Assembly: GCA_036936605.1 (NCBI GenBank)
Contig: JAUPFV010000001.1
Coordinates: 170,637,786-170,701,785, forward strand
Reading direction: 5' to 3'
Origin: Limnanthes douglasii subsp. nivea
Lineage: Eukaryota > Streptophyta > Magnoliopsida > Brassicales > Limnanthaceae
DNA length: 64,000 nt
Part shown: positions 1 to 10,479 of the stretch, piece by piece
Layout of the letters: the number at the start of each line of letters is the position of its first letter
Numbering within the stretch: the first letter of the stretch is position 1
The notes under the pieces: model-generated
What the model saw: the letters and a program-made list of their open reading frames with translations, nothing else
The model's database searches: none
Told to the model about the DNA's origin: nothing
Position numbers and translations under genes: made by a program

Positions 1-2261
1 TGAAGTAGATCCTTGACCAAAAGTAGTAAATGCAGCTATACCATATGAATATGTTGCCTTATAAAAGCTTACAAAATAGCATGGCTCAACATATTCCATA
101 TGATCTGCATCTATATAAAATATAGCAGCTACAACATGAGAACAAGGGAAACACTCATGTTGCCACAAACCACAAGAACAATGACATACACTAAGATAAA
201 CAACCATAACAAGATCACAAAACACTTCATGCAAAAGAGGAGTAGACAAATGAACTATCCATGGATGAACTTCTTCAACATTAGCTTTAAACTTTTCATC
301 AAATTCAGGACACAAAGCACTAGTCCAACGTTCATCATCACCAAAACGTCTCGAAATTTGACTCATTTCTAAAACTCTAATCCTATCAATTAACTCCAGT
401 ATAGGCAAACCACAAAATTGTTTTACTTGGTTGTTAAAAGATTCAGCTGGAGTAGATGCGATGGAACCATACCTCTTGCCGTTGAAAAAAGCACAAGCAT
501 ATTTCTCTGGAGATAAATTTTTGAAAAAACTTTGAATCTTCTCACCTCCCTGCTTAAGTAATTCATCTATATATTGATTAAACAAATTTTGATTAGAAGC
601 ATATGCACATCTTTTAAACAGTTTTACTGTATTCTCCTTAAATATCGTCGATGTAGGCTTTAAAAAATGCCTCAAATTATTCATAAGACGATAAAGACAG
701 TATCCATGATGGCATATGGAAATATAGCTGATACAGCAGTAACAATACCTAAATGACGATCACTAATAAATGTCATTTCGCGATCCAAAAGATGAGGTTT
801 TAACATCTCCAAAAACCATACCCAATTCTCAGTATCTTCAGACGAAACAATACTAAAAGTAACAGGGAAAATACCTGCAACCAATATATAGAACAAAGAA
901 TAGTATAAATGACTCATTATAAAAGGTTTCACAACTACCACTTACTAATATATAGGTTTCGCATCTATCTCAATAATCATATACTATATATGTTTCGCAT
1001 CTATCATGTTATCATAAACTACATGGGTTTCACATCTAGCAAATTAATCATTAATTACACATGTCGCATCTATCACGTTATTTATTCAGAAGGTTTCACA
1101 TCTATCTATTTGTTATTAATCTCCAAACCTATTTTTCGCAGATTCATATATAACAACATTTATTCCAATATAATCAAAACTTACCATTGTTACCATCTTT
1201 GGCTATAGCAGATAACAAAAATCCGTTATATTTTCCCTTTAAAAAAGTACTTGACGACACGAATTGAAACCATAAAGGCAAGACCCGAATGCTACAAAAC
1301 ATCGCTTGAACACATTAGTTTCCAATGAATACTCCAATATGTAATCACTACTACTATCAAGAACCTTCAATGTTTTAAAATAATTTTTAAGAAGTTTATA
1401 AGAAGTTGAACTATCTCCATATACAACCATCCTAGCTTTTTCTAGAGCAAGCCATGAAACACGGTAAGAAATATATAAACCGTAATCAATTTTAAAAAAT
1501 GATTTCACGCTTGTAGCTGTAACATCAACTCTCTTCCTCACACAATCACGTATTTCATTTCCAATCAAATCAGATGACAAATTCCTTCTATTTTCTTGGC
1601 TAAACCCAATCCCACATGTATGAGTTTCAACATACTTCTTAATAACAAAAAAACAAGTAGACCTGTCTTTCTTAGCATAAAGTCTCCAAGGATAGCCCTT
1701 TGAATCTTTTTTCATGCAATAAACAGTTACTCTTTGTTTATTGTTATACAAATAATTAAAAGAAAAACCTTTTTGTAAAGCCAACCGACTAACAGCTAAT
1801 CTTAAACCTACTGCTCCATCTTGAAAGACCTGCCCAGCACCACTTATTTCATTAACCCAACCAATAGTAGCAAGTTCTTTATGCTTATGACTAATACCAT
1901 TAACATCGAAAGTTTCACCAGTTTCTCCACAAACAAAATCTTCATTTACAACTTGAACTATACTTTCAGCAGTTTCTCTAATATTATCACCAACAACAAC
2001 ATCACCTTCAACTTTAATAGTAACACTTGAAACACCCAAACTATCAACAAATGGTACCAACACAATTAAATCACCATCACAACCTAAGATAACATTTTCT
2101 AGATCACCAAAATAGTATCTTAATTTGAATTTAACCTAAACCAACGTATCATATCTACTTAAAACAAATTTAACAATATCTTCAAACTCAGAAAACAAAC
2201 CAAGGTCACAAATTGCAAGCTCTCTATTTAGTTTTAAAATGCACATCTTACTACTAGACAT
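1..2261 (-). pseudogene. mudrA-like MULE transposase (broken, two exons visible)
   Basis: The likely start ATG is at 2261-2259. Exon 1 runs to 1185 and holds a PB1-like N-terminus and the MuDR DNA-binding region, with motifs KKYVETHTCG and SYRVSWLALEKA. It has an in-frame stop near 2126, and the open part is 2063-1239. A GT-AG intron spans 1184-875; joining its flanks restores the family word NNGIFPV. Exon 2 carries the catalytic stretch ENWVWFLEMLKP and TFISDRHLGI near 870-760. A SWIM zinc finger with CHCSCG and CFPCSH lies near 190-120. The segment that normally contains the first catalytic aspartate, just before LKGKY, appears deleted and frame-shifted near 1245, so the enzyme is dead. The assignment to MULE transposase is secure; the subfamily (Kaonashi-like) is inferred from MULE-B. 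Confidence 0.85.
950..1110 (-). repeat. Oriented GATAGATGNGAAAC array inside the MULE-A transposase intron
   Basis: The plus strand shows GTTTCGCATCTATC-type words starting near 956, 992, 1027, 1061 and 1093, a spacing of about 32-36 bp. The word is GATAGATGCGAAAC on the transposase strand. All five lie inside the intron 875-1184, whose splice sites restore a conserved protein word when joined. The same intron in MULE-B holds the same word. Confidence 0.85.
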
Positions 2262-2274
2262 CGCGTACCTGCAT

Positions 2275-2515
2275 TAGACAAAGGTTTCGCATCTATTATT
2301 AACAAACAATACAAGAGTTCTGCATCTATCTATAAAACATGTTTCACATCATCTATATCAAGAACATTGACGTTTCGCATCTTCACAAAACAAAAATGGT
2401 AATGTTTCGCATCTACTAAAAAAGACAAATTTCATCAACAAAACCAAAACGCATACACGTTTCGCAACTATAACTAGGTTTTTAATACACGTTTCGCATT
2501 TGCTTCGTGGAAACA
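2275..2515 (-). repeat. GATAGATGNGAAAC cluster in the MULE-A leader
   Basis: Upstream of the transposase start (plus-strand view) there are repeated forms of GTTTCGCATCTA near 2283, 2312, 2340, 2370, 2403, 2459 and 2491. They are more degenerate than the intron copies and have the same orientation relative to the transposase. Equivalent clusters stand at the matching place in MULE-B (41445-41640) and in its duplicate (47865-48030). Confidence 0.7.
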
Positions 2516-3025
2516 AAAAACAGTTACGCGCAGACTGAAACTTATAAAAACTGAATCACGGACTGAAAATCAACGAAAACTGATGCTAATACCACCAATA
2601 TACTGCATTAACAACGTAAAATACAAATGAATACTAAAAACACAAAAAAAAAACAGATCGAAAAACCTAAACAGTTACGCGATACAAAATTTCAAAAAAA
2701 CTCGAAATCCTAACCTATAACAACAAAACTAACTGCGAAATTAACCTAAACACAATCAAAATCAACAATAAAACAAAAAAATCAATTAAGAATGGAGAAT
2801 TATCTGCGATAGTAGTGCACTGTTAAAGTCACATATAAAAAATTAGAGAGAAAAAGAGTTAAATATGGATGTCAAAATATAACTAAAATAAGGGTATAAA
2901 AAATATTAATGAATTTTAAATAGTAAATATTTCACAAAAACAGGCTTCTCTTGGAGATATATCAAAATATGGGTCTTAAATGGAAATTACTTTGGATATT
3001 GGATACTAAATGATACTTGACCCTA

Positions 3026-3791
3026 AATAAAATGGATGATGTCTCTTTTTTTCAAAAGCATAAAAAATAATGTAGATTATTGCTCAAAAGTTATTATTAT
3101 TATATTAGTTTGATGAAAAGCAATAAATAATAAAATACCATCTCAAAAGAAGTTAATTACAGCACTTATCATAATCACGATTAAAATGAAAAATTTTCTA
3201 CGCTCTAAACACTACCAATATTGTGGAATGTATTTACGTAGTTATGGATAACTTAACAAATAGATTGTTTGGTCAAATCAAAAGATAATTTAATTAGTGA
3301 AATGTATTTATGACGGACCGGTCCATTCTCGTGGATCCAATACCGTATCCAGTTTAAATCATTGTTAACTACACATAGATTAAACTTCTCGTTTCTAACA
3401 TATACTCGGTTAAAAATGGTCGTATACTATTAAATTGATTCGTTAAGATTATTATGTGTTATAAAAAGTTTATCAAAAACTTATTTAGACCAGAAAAACA
3501 CCTAAAGTCACTCTTTAAGTTAATAAATTTTATTGTGAAATTAACAGGAAGTGTACTATCAGAAAAGCAAAAGGCTCATGAGGCACCAAAAACACACCTA
3601 CATATAGAGACCATTTGGTTGAAGTAAAAGAGTTTGAAGACTTAAAGAGAGGGAGAACAGGTCGTCAGTAGTTAAGAGTAAGGGTGTTTAGCATTTGACA
3701 GTTTATATCTAAAACTGAATCTTACTGTATTATATTGTTTTGAATCTTTGCCTTTTTTGTTTTTGTTTTTGTTTTGTTTTGTTAAGGTGAA
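3026..3791 (+). promoter_or_regulatory. Upstream region and 5' leader of the bHLH gene
   Basis: This is AT-rich sequence with no coding signal between the end of MULE-A and the bHLH start codon. A CATATAGAG stretch near 3601 is the best TATA-like candidate. A T/G-rich run (repeated TTTTTG and TTTTG) at about 3750-3785 sits just before the start codon, as is common in plant leaders. No transcription start can be fixed from sequence alone. The MULE terminus lies only about 770 bp upstream of the coding start. Confidence 0.3.
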
Positions 3792-5030
3792 ATGTACGAG
3801 GACGCGAATTCAATGACAGAGAATGGAATACCTGAAATGGATTATGAGGAAAACGTTGTGGAAGAAAACTTGGAGCTGCAGCAGCAGCTGGATCAGATTC
3901 AGAGCAATAGTCAATTTTGGGGTGATGTGGAGAACAACAGCCAGCAGAATATGAACATGAATATGAACATGAACATGAACATGAACATGATGATGTCCAG
4001 CGAAACCCCAGATCTACTTAACCTCTTGTGTTTACCTAGATGTATGAATTCTTCAATCTCGTTCGGATCACCAGGTGTTGGCTACATGGCTGATCTTTCT
4101 GCATCTGCTTCGTCATCCGTTACGTTCGACCCACTTTTCCATTTGAATCTTCCTCTACAACCTCCTTTGTTTAGAGAACTCTACCATCCTAATCCCAACG
4201 CTTCCTTGTACGTCGATGCTCAGTTCGACAACGGGATTCTCGAGTTCACTAGGGACAATATGGTTAAAGGACGAGATAATCATATCCACGGTGGTGGTAA
4301 GATCACCAAACATTTTGCTAGCGAGCGCGAAAGGCGAACGCATTTGAACGAGAAGTATGATGCTTTAAGGAGTTTGGTGCCAAACCCTACAAAGGTATTG
4401 CGATTGCGAGTTTGTAATTCTAATTTCAATACATAGACTAGAATATGTATCTAATTGTTACATGACACTAAAAAATGAAGGCTGATAGAGCATCTGTGGT
4501 GGGAGACGCCATCGAGTACATCAAAGAACTGCTTCGATCAGTTGACGAGCTGAAACTACTAGTGGAAAAGAAGAGGTGTGGGCGAGAAAGGAGTAAGAGG
4601 CACAAGATGGGTGAGGTAGGTGAGGCCGTTGATCAATCTTTAAGGAGATCCTGGCTTCAAAGGAAAACTAAGGCTACCGAGATCGACGTCCGTATCATTG
4701 ACGATGAAGTTACCATCAAACTCGTTCAGAAGAAAAAGATCAACTGCCTCCTCTTTGTCTCTAAAGTCCTTGATCAACTTCACTTGGATCTTCACCATGT
4801 TGCCGGTGGACAGATTGGTGAACATTACAGCTTTCTTTTCAACACCAAGGTCGATCATTATTTCTTCCTATCTATTCTAATTTTAATTCTACTTCTAAAG
4901 TTTTAGTATCGTAGCCAACTTTTTTTTTTATTCTCAGATTTACGAAGGTTCGACAGTTTATGCTAGTGCCATAGCAAATGCACTCATCGAAGTTGTGGAC
5001 AAACAATACGCAGCAGTACCTACCTATTGA
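3792..5030 (+). CDS. bHLH10/89/91: bHLH transcription factor, bHLH10/89/91 (tapetum) clade
   Basis: Three exons at 3792-4394, 4481-4849 and 4938-5030 join in phase 0 and give about 354 residues. Both introns (86 and 88 bp) are GT-AG. The basic region near residues 174-183 reads HFASERERR, the H-E-R pattern that predicts E-box/G-box binding. The loop NPTK is split by intron 1, and helix 2 reads DRASVVGDAIEYIKELL. The C-terminal 90 residues (EIDVRIIDDEVTIKLV onward) look like the ACT-like dimerisation fold of this clade. The N-terminus is acidic and Gln-rich, with a Met-Asn repeat. Arabidopsis bHLH10, 89 and 91 and rice EAT1/TIP2 share this layout; they act in the anther tapetum, downstream of or with DYT1/TDR-type factors. 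The frame is open and the splice sites are good, so the gene is probably intact. The role is inferred by family. Confidence 0.93.
3950..3992 (+). repeat. In-frame Met-Asn hexanucleotide microsatellite in bHLH exon 1
   Basis: About seven units of ATGAAY (AATATG/AACATG) encode alternating Met and Asn, ending in three Met codons. The unit is six bases, so length change keeps the reading frame. It lies in the low-complexity activation-type region, well before the DNA-binding domain. Confidence 0.9.
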
Positions 5031-5737
5031 TCCATATGATTATCCTCCTCTTTTTATTCTCTGTATTGACTAATTTTTATATAATCTAAACTTCTACTCT
5101 TACAACTAATCTTTTATCAATCTTCTTGTTTTTATTGGATAATAATTTAGCACAATAATATATTATGGTTAGTTTGTACAATATTTGTATACAGTTTGTG
5201 CAATACTTTCACGTTGTATGGTGATTAGAATATAATATCGTAGTCTAAATTATTTTTAAAGGGGACAAAACATGAATAAAATTATTCAAATCAATTAATC
5301 AAGCTAAAGTTTTGTTTTTAACAAGTATATCAATAAATTTATTATTTTGTAAATTTTTAAATCATATCACCTATTTAAGTTTCTTTTAAAAGAAAAGGTA
5401 GAAACTAATTTTTTTTAAATGTTTTTATAATTGATTTTTTAAATGTTTTTATGTTAGTATTTTAAACAGATTTCAATTATAATTGGTTTTTAATTTTCTT
5501 TTTTCTAAAATGTATAATTTCTTGAAATAGATTAAGACTTTTTTTTGACTTTTTTTAAAAAAAATTGTTTTTAGTTTTAAAATCTTTTATAACCAACTGA
5601 AATTAATTTTTTGCGGAAAAGAAATGGATAATAAAATTAGTTATTAAAGTTTTTTGAATTTTTTTGAAATATAATTTTTTTAATTTGACATCAATTTTAT
5701 TGACTTTATTTTATTTATGATTTTTTCAAAAGATTTT
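5031..5737. other. 3' flank of the bHLH gene, no gene seen
   Basis: Very AT-rich sequence with many T runs. It presumably includes the bHLH 3' UTR and polyadenylation region, but no single signal can be singled out. It ends at the copia target site, ATTTT at 5733-5737. Confidence 0.5.
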
Positions 5738-5946
5738 TGTAAAAGTATAAAATAGAATTTTTTATTATTGGTCTTTTATTCTGTACAGACTAAAACCATA
5801 TATATAGGTCGGGAATATATTCTAATAATATACTAATATACTATAATAATGTCTAGTCTACCATAATAATGTATATAATATTTTATAATTTACTATTGAC
5901 TATAATAAACTATGTAGTCAAATATCTTCTATTATTTCCATTAACA
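5738..5946 (-). repeat. Copia 1 3' LTR
   Basis: 209-bp direct repeat of 9480-9698, bounded TG...CA, lying beside the polypurine-tract complement. It is the 3' LTR because the element reads on the minus strand. Confidence 0.92.
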
Positions 5947-6312
5947 CTCCCCCTCAAGCTTGTGCGAAAGTACTTGAAACTCTCGTGGTTTGAAGTCTTT
6001 TGAACTTGTACCCTCAAGTTGGAGCATATATATTAAGCATGCCTAGCTTGTTGCAAATATAATTAATACGTGATCCATTTTGGGCTTTTGTGAATATATC
6101 TCCTAGCTGTTCTCCTCTTTTGACATATTATGTATGAATGAGATTTTATTGAATCTTTTCGCGGATAAAATGACAATCAATTTCAATATGTTTCGTTCTT
6201 TAATGAAAGACAGTATTAAACGCAATGTGTAACGCTGCTTGATTATCACACCATAACTTTGCAGGCATGGTAGTTTTTATGCCAATATCATTCAACAATT
6301 GAGAAATCCAAA

Positions 6313-9300
6313 TTATCTCACAAGTAGATGAGCTATGGCTCTATATTCAGCTTCACCACTCGATCTTGATACAACATTTTGCTTCTTACTTTTCCAAGAT
6401 ACTAAGTTACCCCGTACAAACACACAGTAACCAGTGGTTGATCTTCTATCAGCTTTAGACCGAGCCCAATCTGCATCTGCAAAACACTCTATATTAGTAT
6501 GCCCATTACTGCCATACCACAATTCGAGTCCAGGAGCTGATTTGAGATAACACAAGATATGTTTTAGTGCTGCCCAATGATTAACCGTTGGTGATGACAT
6601 AAATTGACTCACAATACTAACTGGATACGCAATGTCTGGTCGAGTTACTGTAAGATAATTAAGTTTTCCTACCAATCGATGATATTTTTCTGGATCACCA
6701 AATAATTCTCCATCATCTTTTAGTAGCTGCAAATTAGGAACCAACGGTGTATTACATGGTTTTGCTCCTAACTTTCCTGTTTCCATCAATAAATCCAAAA
6801 CATACTTTCTTTGCGATAGGAGAATACCTTTCTTGCTTCTTGTTATTTCCATTCCCAAAAAGAACTTCAATGCTCCTAAATATTTTGTTTGAAATTTTGA
6901 ATGTAAAAATGTTTTGAGTAAAGAAATTCCTTCACTGTCACTACCAGTAATGATGATGTCATCAACACACAACAACCACAAGTATAATGCCATTTCTAGA
7001 ACTTTTATAAAATACAGAATGATCACAACTACTCTTCTTTAATCCAAATTCATTGAGTGCCTCACTAAACTTGCCAAACCAAGTATGTGGACTTTGTTTC
7101 AACCTATATAAGGATTTGTACATACGACATACCTTTCCTCTCTCCCCCGGAGCACCACACCTAGGTGGTTGCTCCATATACACTTCTTTTTGGAGATCTC
7201 CATGTAAGAATGCATTTTTTATGTCTAACTGATGCAATGGTCAATCATTTGAAACTGCTAAAGAAATAAATAAACGAATAGAGGTAAACTTTGCTACCGG
7301 AGAAAATGTCTTAGAGTAGTCAACACTATAAATTTGAGCGTATCTTTTTGCTACAAGTCTTGCTTTAAGTCGAGCTATTGTCCCATCTGCATTCACTTTG
7401 ACATTAAATACCCATCCACAACCAATAGCTTGCTTTCCTGCAGGTAAATTAACCAACTTCCAAGTACCAGTATCTTCTAATGCTTTTATCTCTTCAAACA
7501 TTGTAACTTTCCAACCATAATGATATAAAGCTTCACGAACAGTTTTCGGAATAGAAATAGAATCGAGAGTTGCAATAAAAGCTTTTGTAAAAGGTGAAAA
7601 ATTATCATATTTTGCAAAAGATGAAATTGGATAAGTACATTGTCTTTTACCTTTTCGATGAGTAATAGGAAGGTCAATATTAGACTGATTATCGTTCGTA
7701 ACAGGATCCGAAGACGAAAGAATCGGCAATGGGCATCTTGGAGGAGGTTTAGGACGTTGGGAATAAACATGTTTAATGGGAGGTCGAGATGGTGGAGGAA
7801 GTGCAACGGATTGCGTAACATAATCAGTTTTAGTAATGCTAGGTGACTGAACTACAGAATAAATGAGGAGGTCATCGTCATCTTTATCTGTTTGAAGGTT
7901 CACACTGGGCCCAATTGGAAAACCGGTTAAGTGAGGGAGAAAAATATTTGTATCCCTTCTGAACTCTAGAATATCCAAGAAAAATACATTTTCAAGATTC
8001 TAACATCCCTAACAAAACAAGTACAACCAAATATGCGGGGTTCAATATGAAATAAAGGTTTTGAAGGAAAAAGCACAGAATATGGAATTTCATTATGAAG
8101 AATAGAAGACGACATTCGATTTATTAAATAACAAGCAGTGGAAACAGTATCTGCCCAAAATGTTTTTGGCACTTTCATTTGAAAAAATAAGTGCACGAGC
8201 AACTTCTTGAAGATGTCTATTTTTTCTTTCAGCAATACCATTTTGAGATGGTGTGTCTACACAAGAGGTTTGATGCAAAAATCCATGTTGTTCCATAAAA
8301 GATTGAAATGCAGTTGAACAATATTATTTACCATTATCACCTCTTAAAATACGAACCGAACAATTAAATTCAGAATTAATTTTTGCATAAAATTTGCAAA
8401 ATATAGAAAATAATTCTGAACGATTTTTCATGAAATAAATCCATGTAACTCGAGAATGATCATCGACAAAACTAACAAAATACTTAAAACCCGTTTTAGA
8501 TATAACTGGACAAAGACCCCAAACATCTGAATGACTAATTCAAAATGAGACTCAACTCGTTTATTGACACGAGGATATGATGGAATACAATGATGTTTAG
8601 AAAATTGACACGACTCACATTCTAATAAGATTATATGTTTAAATTGGGGATACAGTTGTTTAAGAGAGGCTATATATGGATGACCCATATGACAATGAGC
8701 TTCAAATGGAGATCAGACACTAAAACATGCAATTGAATTATTGATATGTTTATTGAGATAATAGAGACCTCCAGACTTATACCCTTTACCAATCATTCTT
8801 TTCGTCGTAAGATCCTGAAACAAACAATAATCAGAATAAAATGTGACAAAACAATTTTAATCTTTAGTGATTTTGCTCACAGAGATTAGGTTAAATGAAA
8901 ATTGAGGAAGATTTAAAACGGAAGTCAAAGAAATATTTTCGTTCAAATGAACAGTTTCAGAGCCTAAAACAATAGATGATGATCCATCTGCCAATGTCAC
9001 ATCTGAATGATGTGTGTTTGTAAAAGTTGAAAGAAGTTTTGGATTACCCGTCATGTGTTCTGTGGCAGTAGTATCAATGACCCAATCTGATGATGAAGAA
9101 AGAAAACATTTTAAATTACCTAATCCGGAAGCTGTCCTCTTTGTAAGATTAAAAAACTTCAATGATTCCTGGTACTAGGAAAACTGAGCATATTCTTCCT
9201 TAGAAAGCACAACCGGTGCTCTGAAAGATTTCTTAGTAAACTGCGGTGGTCGTTGTGTTTGTTGTGGTTGTTTTGTTTTTTGTGATTGTTGTGTTTGTTG

Positions 9301-9405
9301 TGGTTGTTGTGTACAGTTCCACTTTTTATGACCGAATTCATGAAAATAGAAACACTTTATATGGTTGGGATTTCGAAAACCACATCTTAATCTATTTTCT
9401 TCCAT
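6313..9405 (-). pseudogene. Copia 1 gag remnant and pol (protease, integrase, RT, RNase H), broken
   Basis: Reading on the minus strand, the nucleocapsid knuckle CFYFHEFGHKKWNC lacks its second Cys and is followed by a Gln-rich stretch (9405-9175). The protease word is VIDTTATEHMT, in place of a D-S/T-G-A motif (about 9090). The integrase zinc region has CESC near 8600, and the core includes NGIAERKNR near 8240. The reverse transcriptase spans 7978-6650, with CVDDIIITG near 6960 in place of YVDD. The RNase H reads ADADWARSKADRRSTTGYC near 6470. The reading frame changes several times (near 8690, 8240, 7970, 7240 and 7000), so no full polyprotein can be made. Confidence 0.9.
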
Positions 9406-9467
9406 CGGATAAAATCAAGAACACGGGTATGAAAAAAAGGGTGTAAAAAACCCTAAAACCCTAAAGG

Positions 9468-9479
9468 GCTCCGATACCA
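9468..9479 (-). other. Copia 1 primer binding site
   Basis: On the minus strand TGGTATCGGAGC directly follows the LTR end ...TTTTACA. It matches the plant initiator-Met tRNA 3' end consensus TGGTATCAGAGC with one change. Confidence 0.9.
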
Positions 9480-9698
9480 TGTAAAAGTATAAAATAGATT
9501 TTTTATTATTGGCGTTTTATTCAGTACAGACTAAAGCCATATATATATATATATATATAGGTTGGTAAAATATTATAATAATATACTAATATACTATAAT
9601 AATGTCTAGTCTACCATAATAATGTATATAATATATTATAATTGACTATTGACTATAATAAACTATGTATCAAATATCTTCTATTATTTCCATTAATA
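9480..9698 (-). repeat. Copia 1 5' LTR
   Basis: 219-bp partner of 5738-5946. It is longer because of a (TA)n run near 9540-9557. Its outer CA has become TA, and it is followed by ATTTT, which matches the left flank. Confidence 0.92.
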
Positions 9699-9703
9699 AT
9701 TTT

Positions 9704-10479
9704 TTTGTGTCATTTCTTTTATAATTTGTAAAAAAAACCGAGTCTCTAAGTCGATCATCATAATCATCAAAAGATAACAACCATATATTATTTATTTAAA
9801 ACAGATATTACAAATTTGAACGTAAATCCATTTCATCTAGCGCATACAGTTATAAATATGCAAAACAAGATTGAGGCTTCGATGAAACAAAGGTAACATA
9901 TCCATATTAAATTATTTCAACTCAACGCCAAGACGTACAAAGTCATAGATCATATAGACGAAACCTCGACCCTAACTAGGAAGATGAATGTCACGTTCAA
10001 TGGACCATAATGGATGATTTAGTACTACAATAGATTTTCATTACTGTATACAATAATGTACTAGCAAATATACTTTATAACGATATTACGACTCATTAAT
10101 ATTTAAATATTTATCTGAGAAACAATGGTTCACAAGCCAAGATACTTGAAGAAAAAATCACAAGTCTAAAATTATCAAGATGTTCACCATAAATGGATAT
10201 TCTCAAAACTTCAAGGACATTGAAGATCAATTGGGAGATCTTATGAGCAAAGTAAGTGAGTATTGATTTATGCTAAAACTAGTTTGAGGGCTTCCAAACT
10301 AGTCTGAAACGGTTACCACATTCCAAAGCTCGCCAACATGGGACATCAATGGAAGCGTGCTTCAATTGGAGCAACACCGCAAACAAGACTGTCAAAACCC
10401 TAGCCAAACGATTTTTCTTAACTTGCAAGTGCAGATTCCTCAAGTTTTTTCAAACATGCAACTTAATTTTCATGCTCCG
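9704..10479. other. No gene recognised
   Basis: AT-rich flank between copia 1 and the copia relic. Stretches near 10190-10260 and 10320-10440 are less AT-rich and could be worn gag coding sequence of the relic that follows, but I could not match any motif. Confidence 0.4.

Larger units (their letters stand above)
1..3025 (-). mobile_element. MULE-A: transposase-bearing end of a Mutator-like element
   Basis: Seen: a minus-strand mudrA-type transposase reads from about 2261 down past base 1, preceded by a spacer rich in a GATAGATGNGAAAC-type word. The outer limit near 3025 is set by comparison with MULE-B. The reverse complement of 2900-3025 shares blocks such as AGTATCATTTA, ATTTAAGACCCA and CCCATATTTTGATATATCTC with the starts of the repeated units at 40826 and 47266. 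These shared outer ends are probably the terminal region of one family. The other end lies outside the window. The element is inactive: its transposase has in-frame stops and a lost catalytic segment. Confidence 0.75.
5738..9698 (-). mobile_element. Ty1/copia element 1 with LTRs, gag-truncated
   Basis: Two LTRs begin TGTAAAAGTATAAAATAG (5738-5946 and 9480-9698). A complement of the initiator-Met tRNA primer site (GCTCCGATACCA) is at 9468-9479, and a purine-tract complement (CTCCCCCTCAAG) starts at 5947. ATTTT flanks both sides, a 5-bp target site duplication. The element is only about 3.96 kb. The first coding sequence after the PBS already encodes the zinc-knuckle region, so most of gag is missing. 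All pol domains are present in order but broken. Confidence 0.93.

Noticed and set aside
7486..7821. Second minus-strand frame of 111 residues overlapping copia 1 pol
   Set aside because: The frame with copia hinge and RT motifs (7978-7241) explains this DNA; the other frame has no motif.
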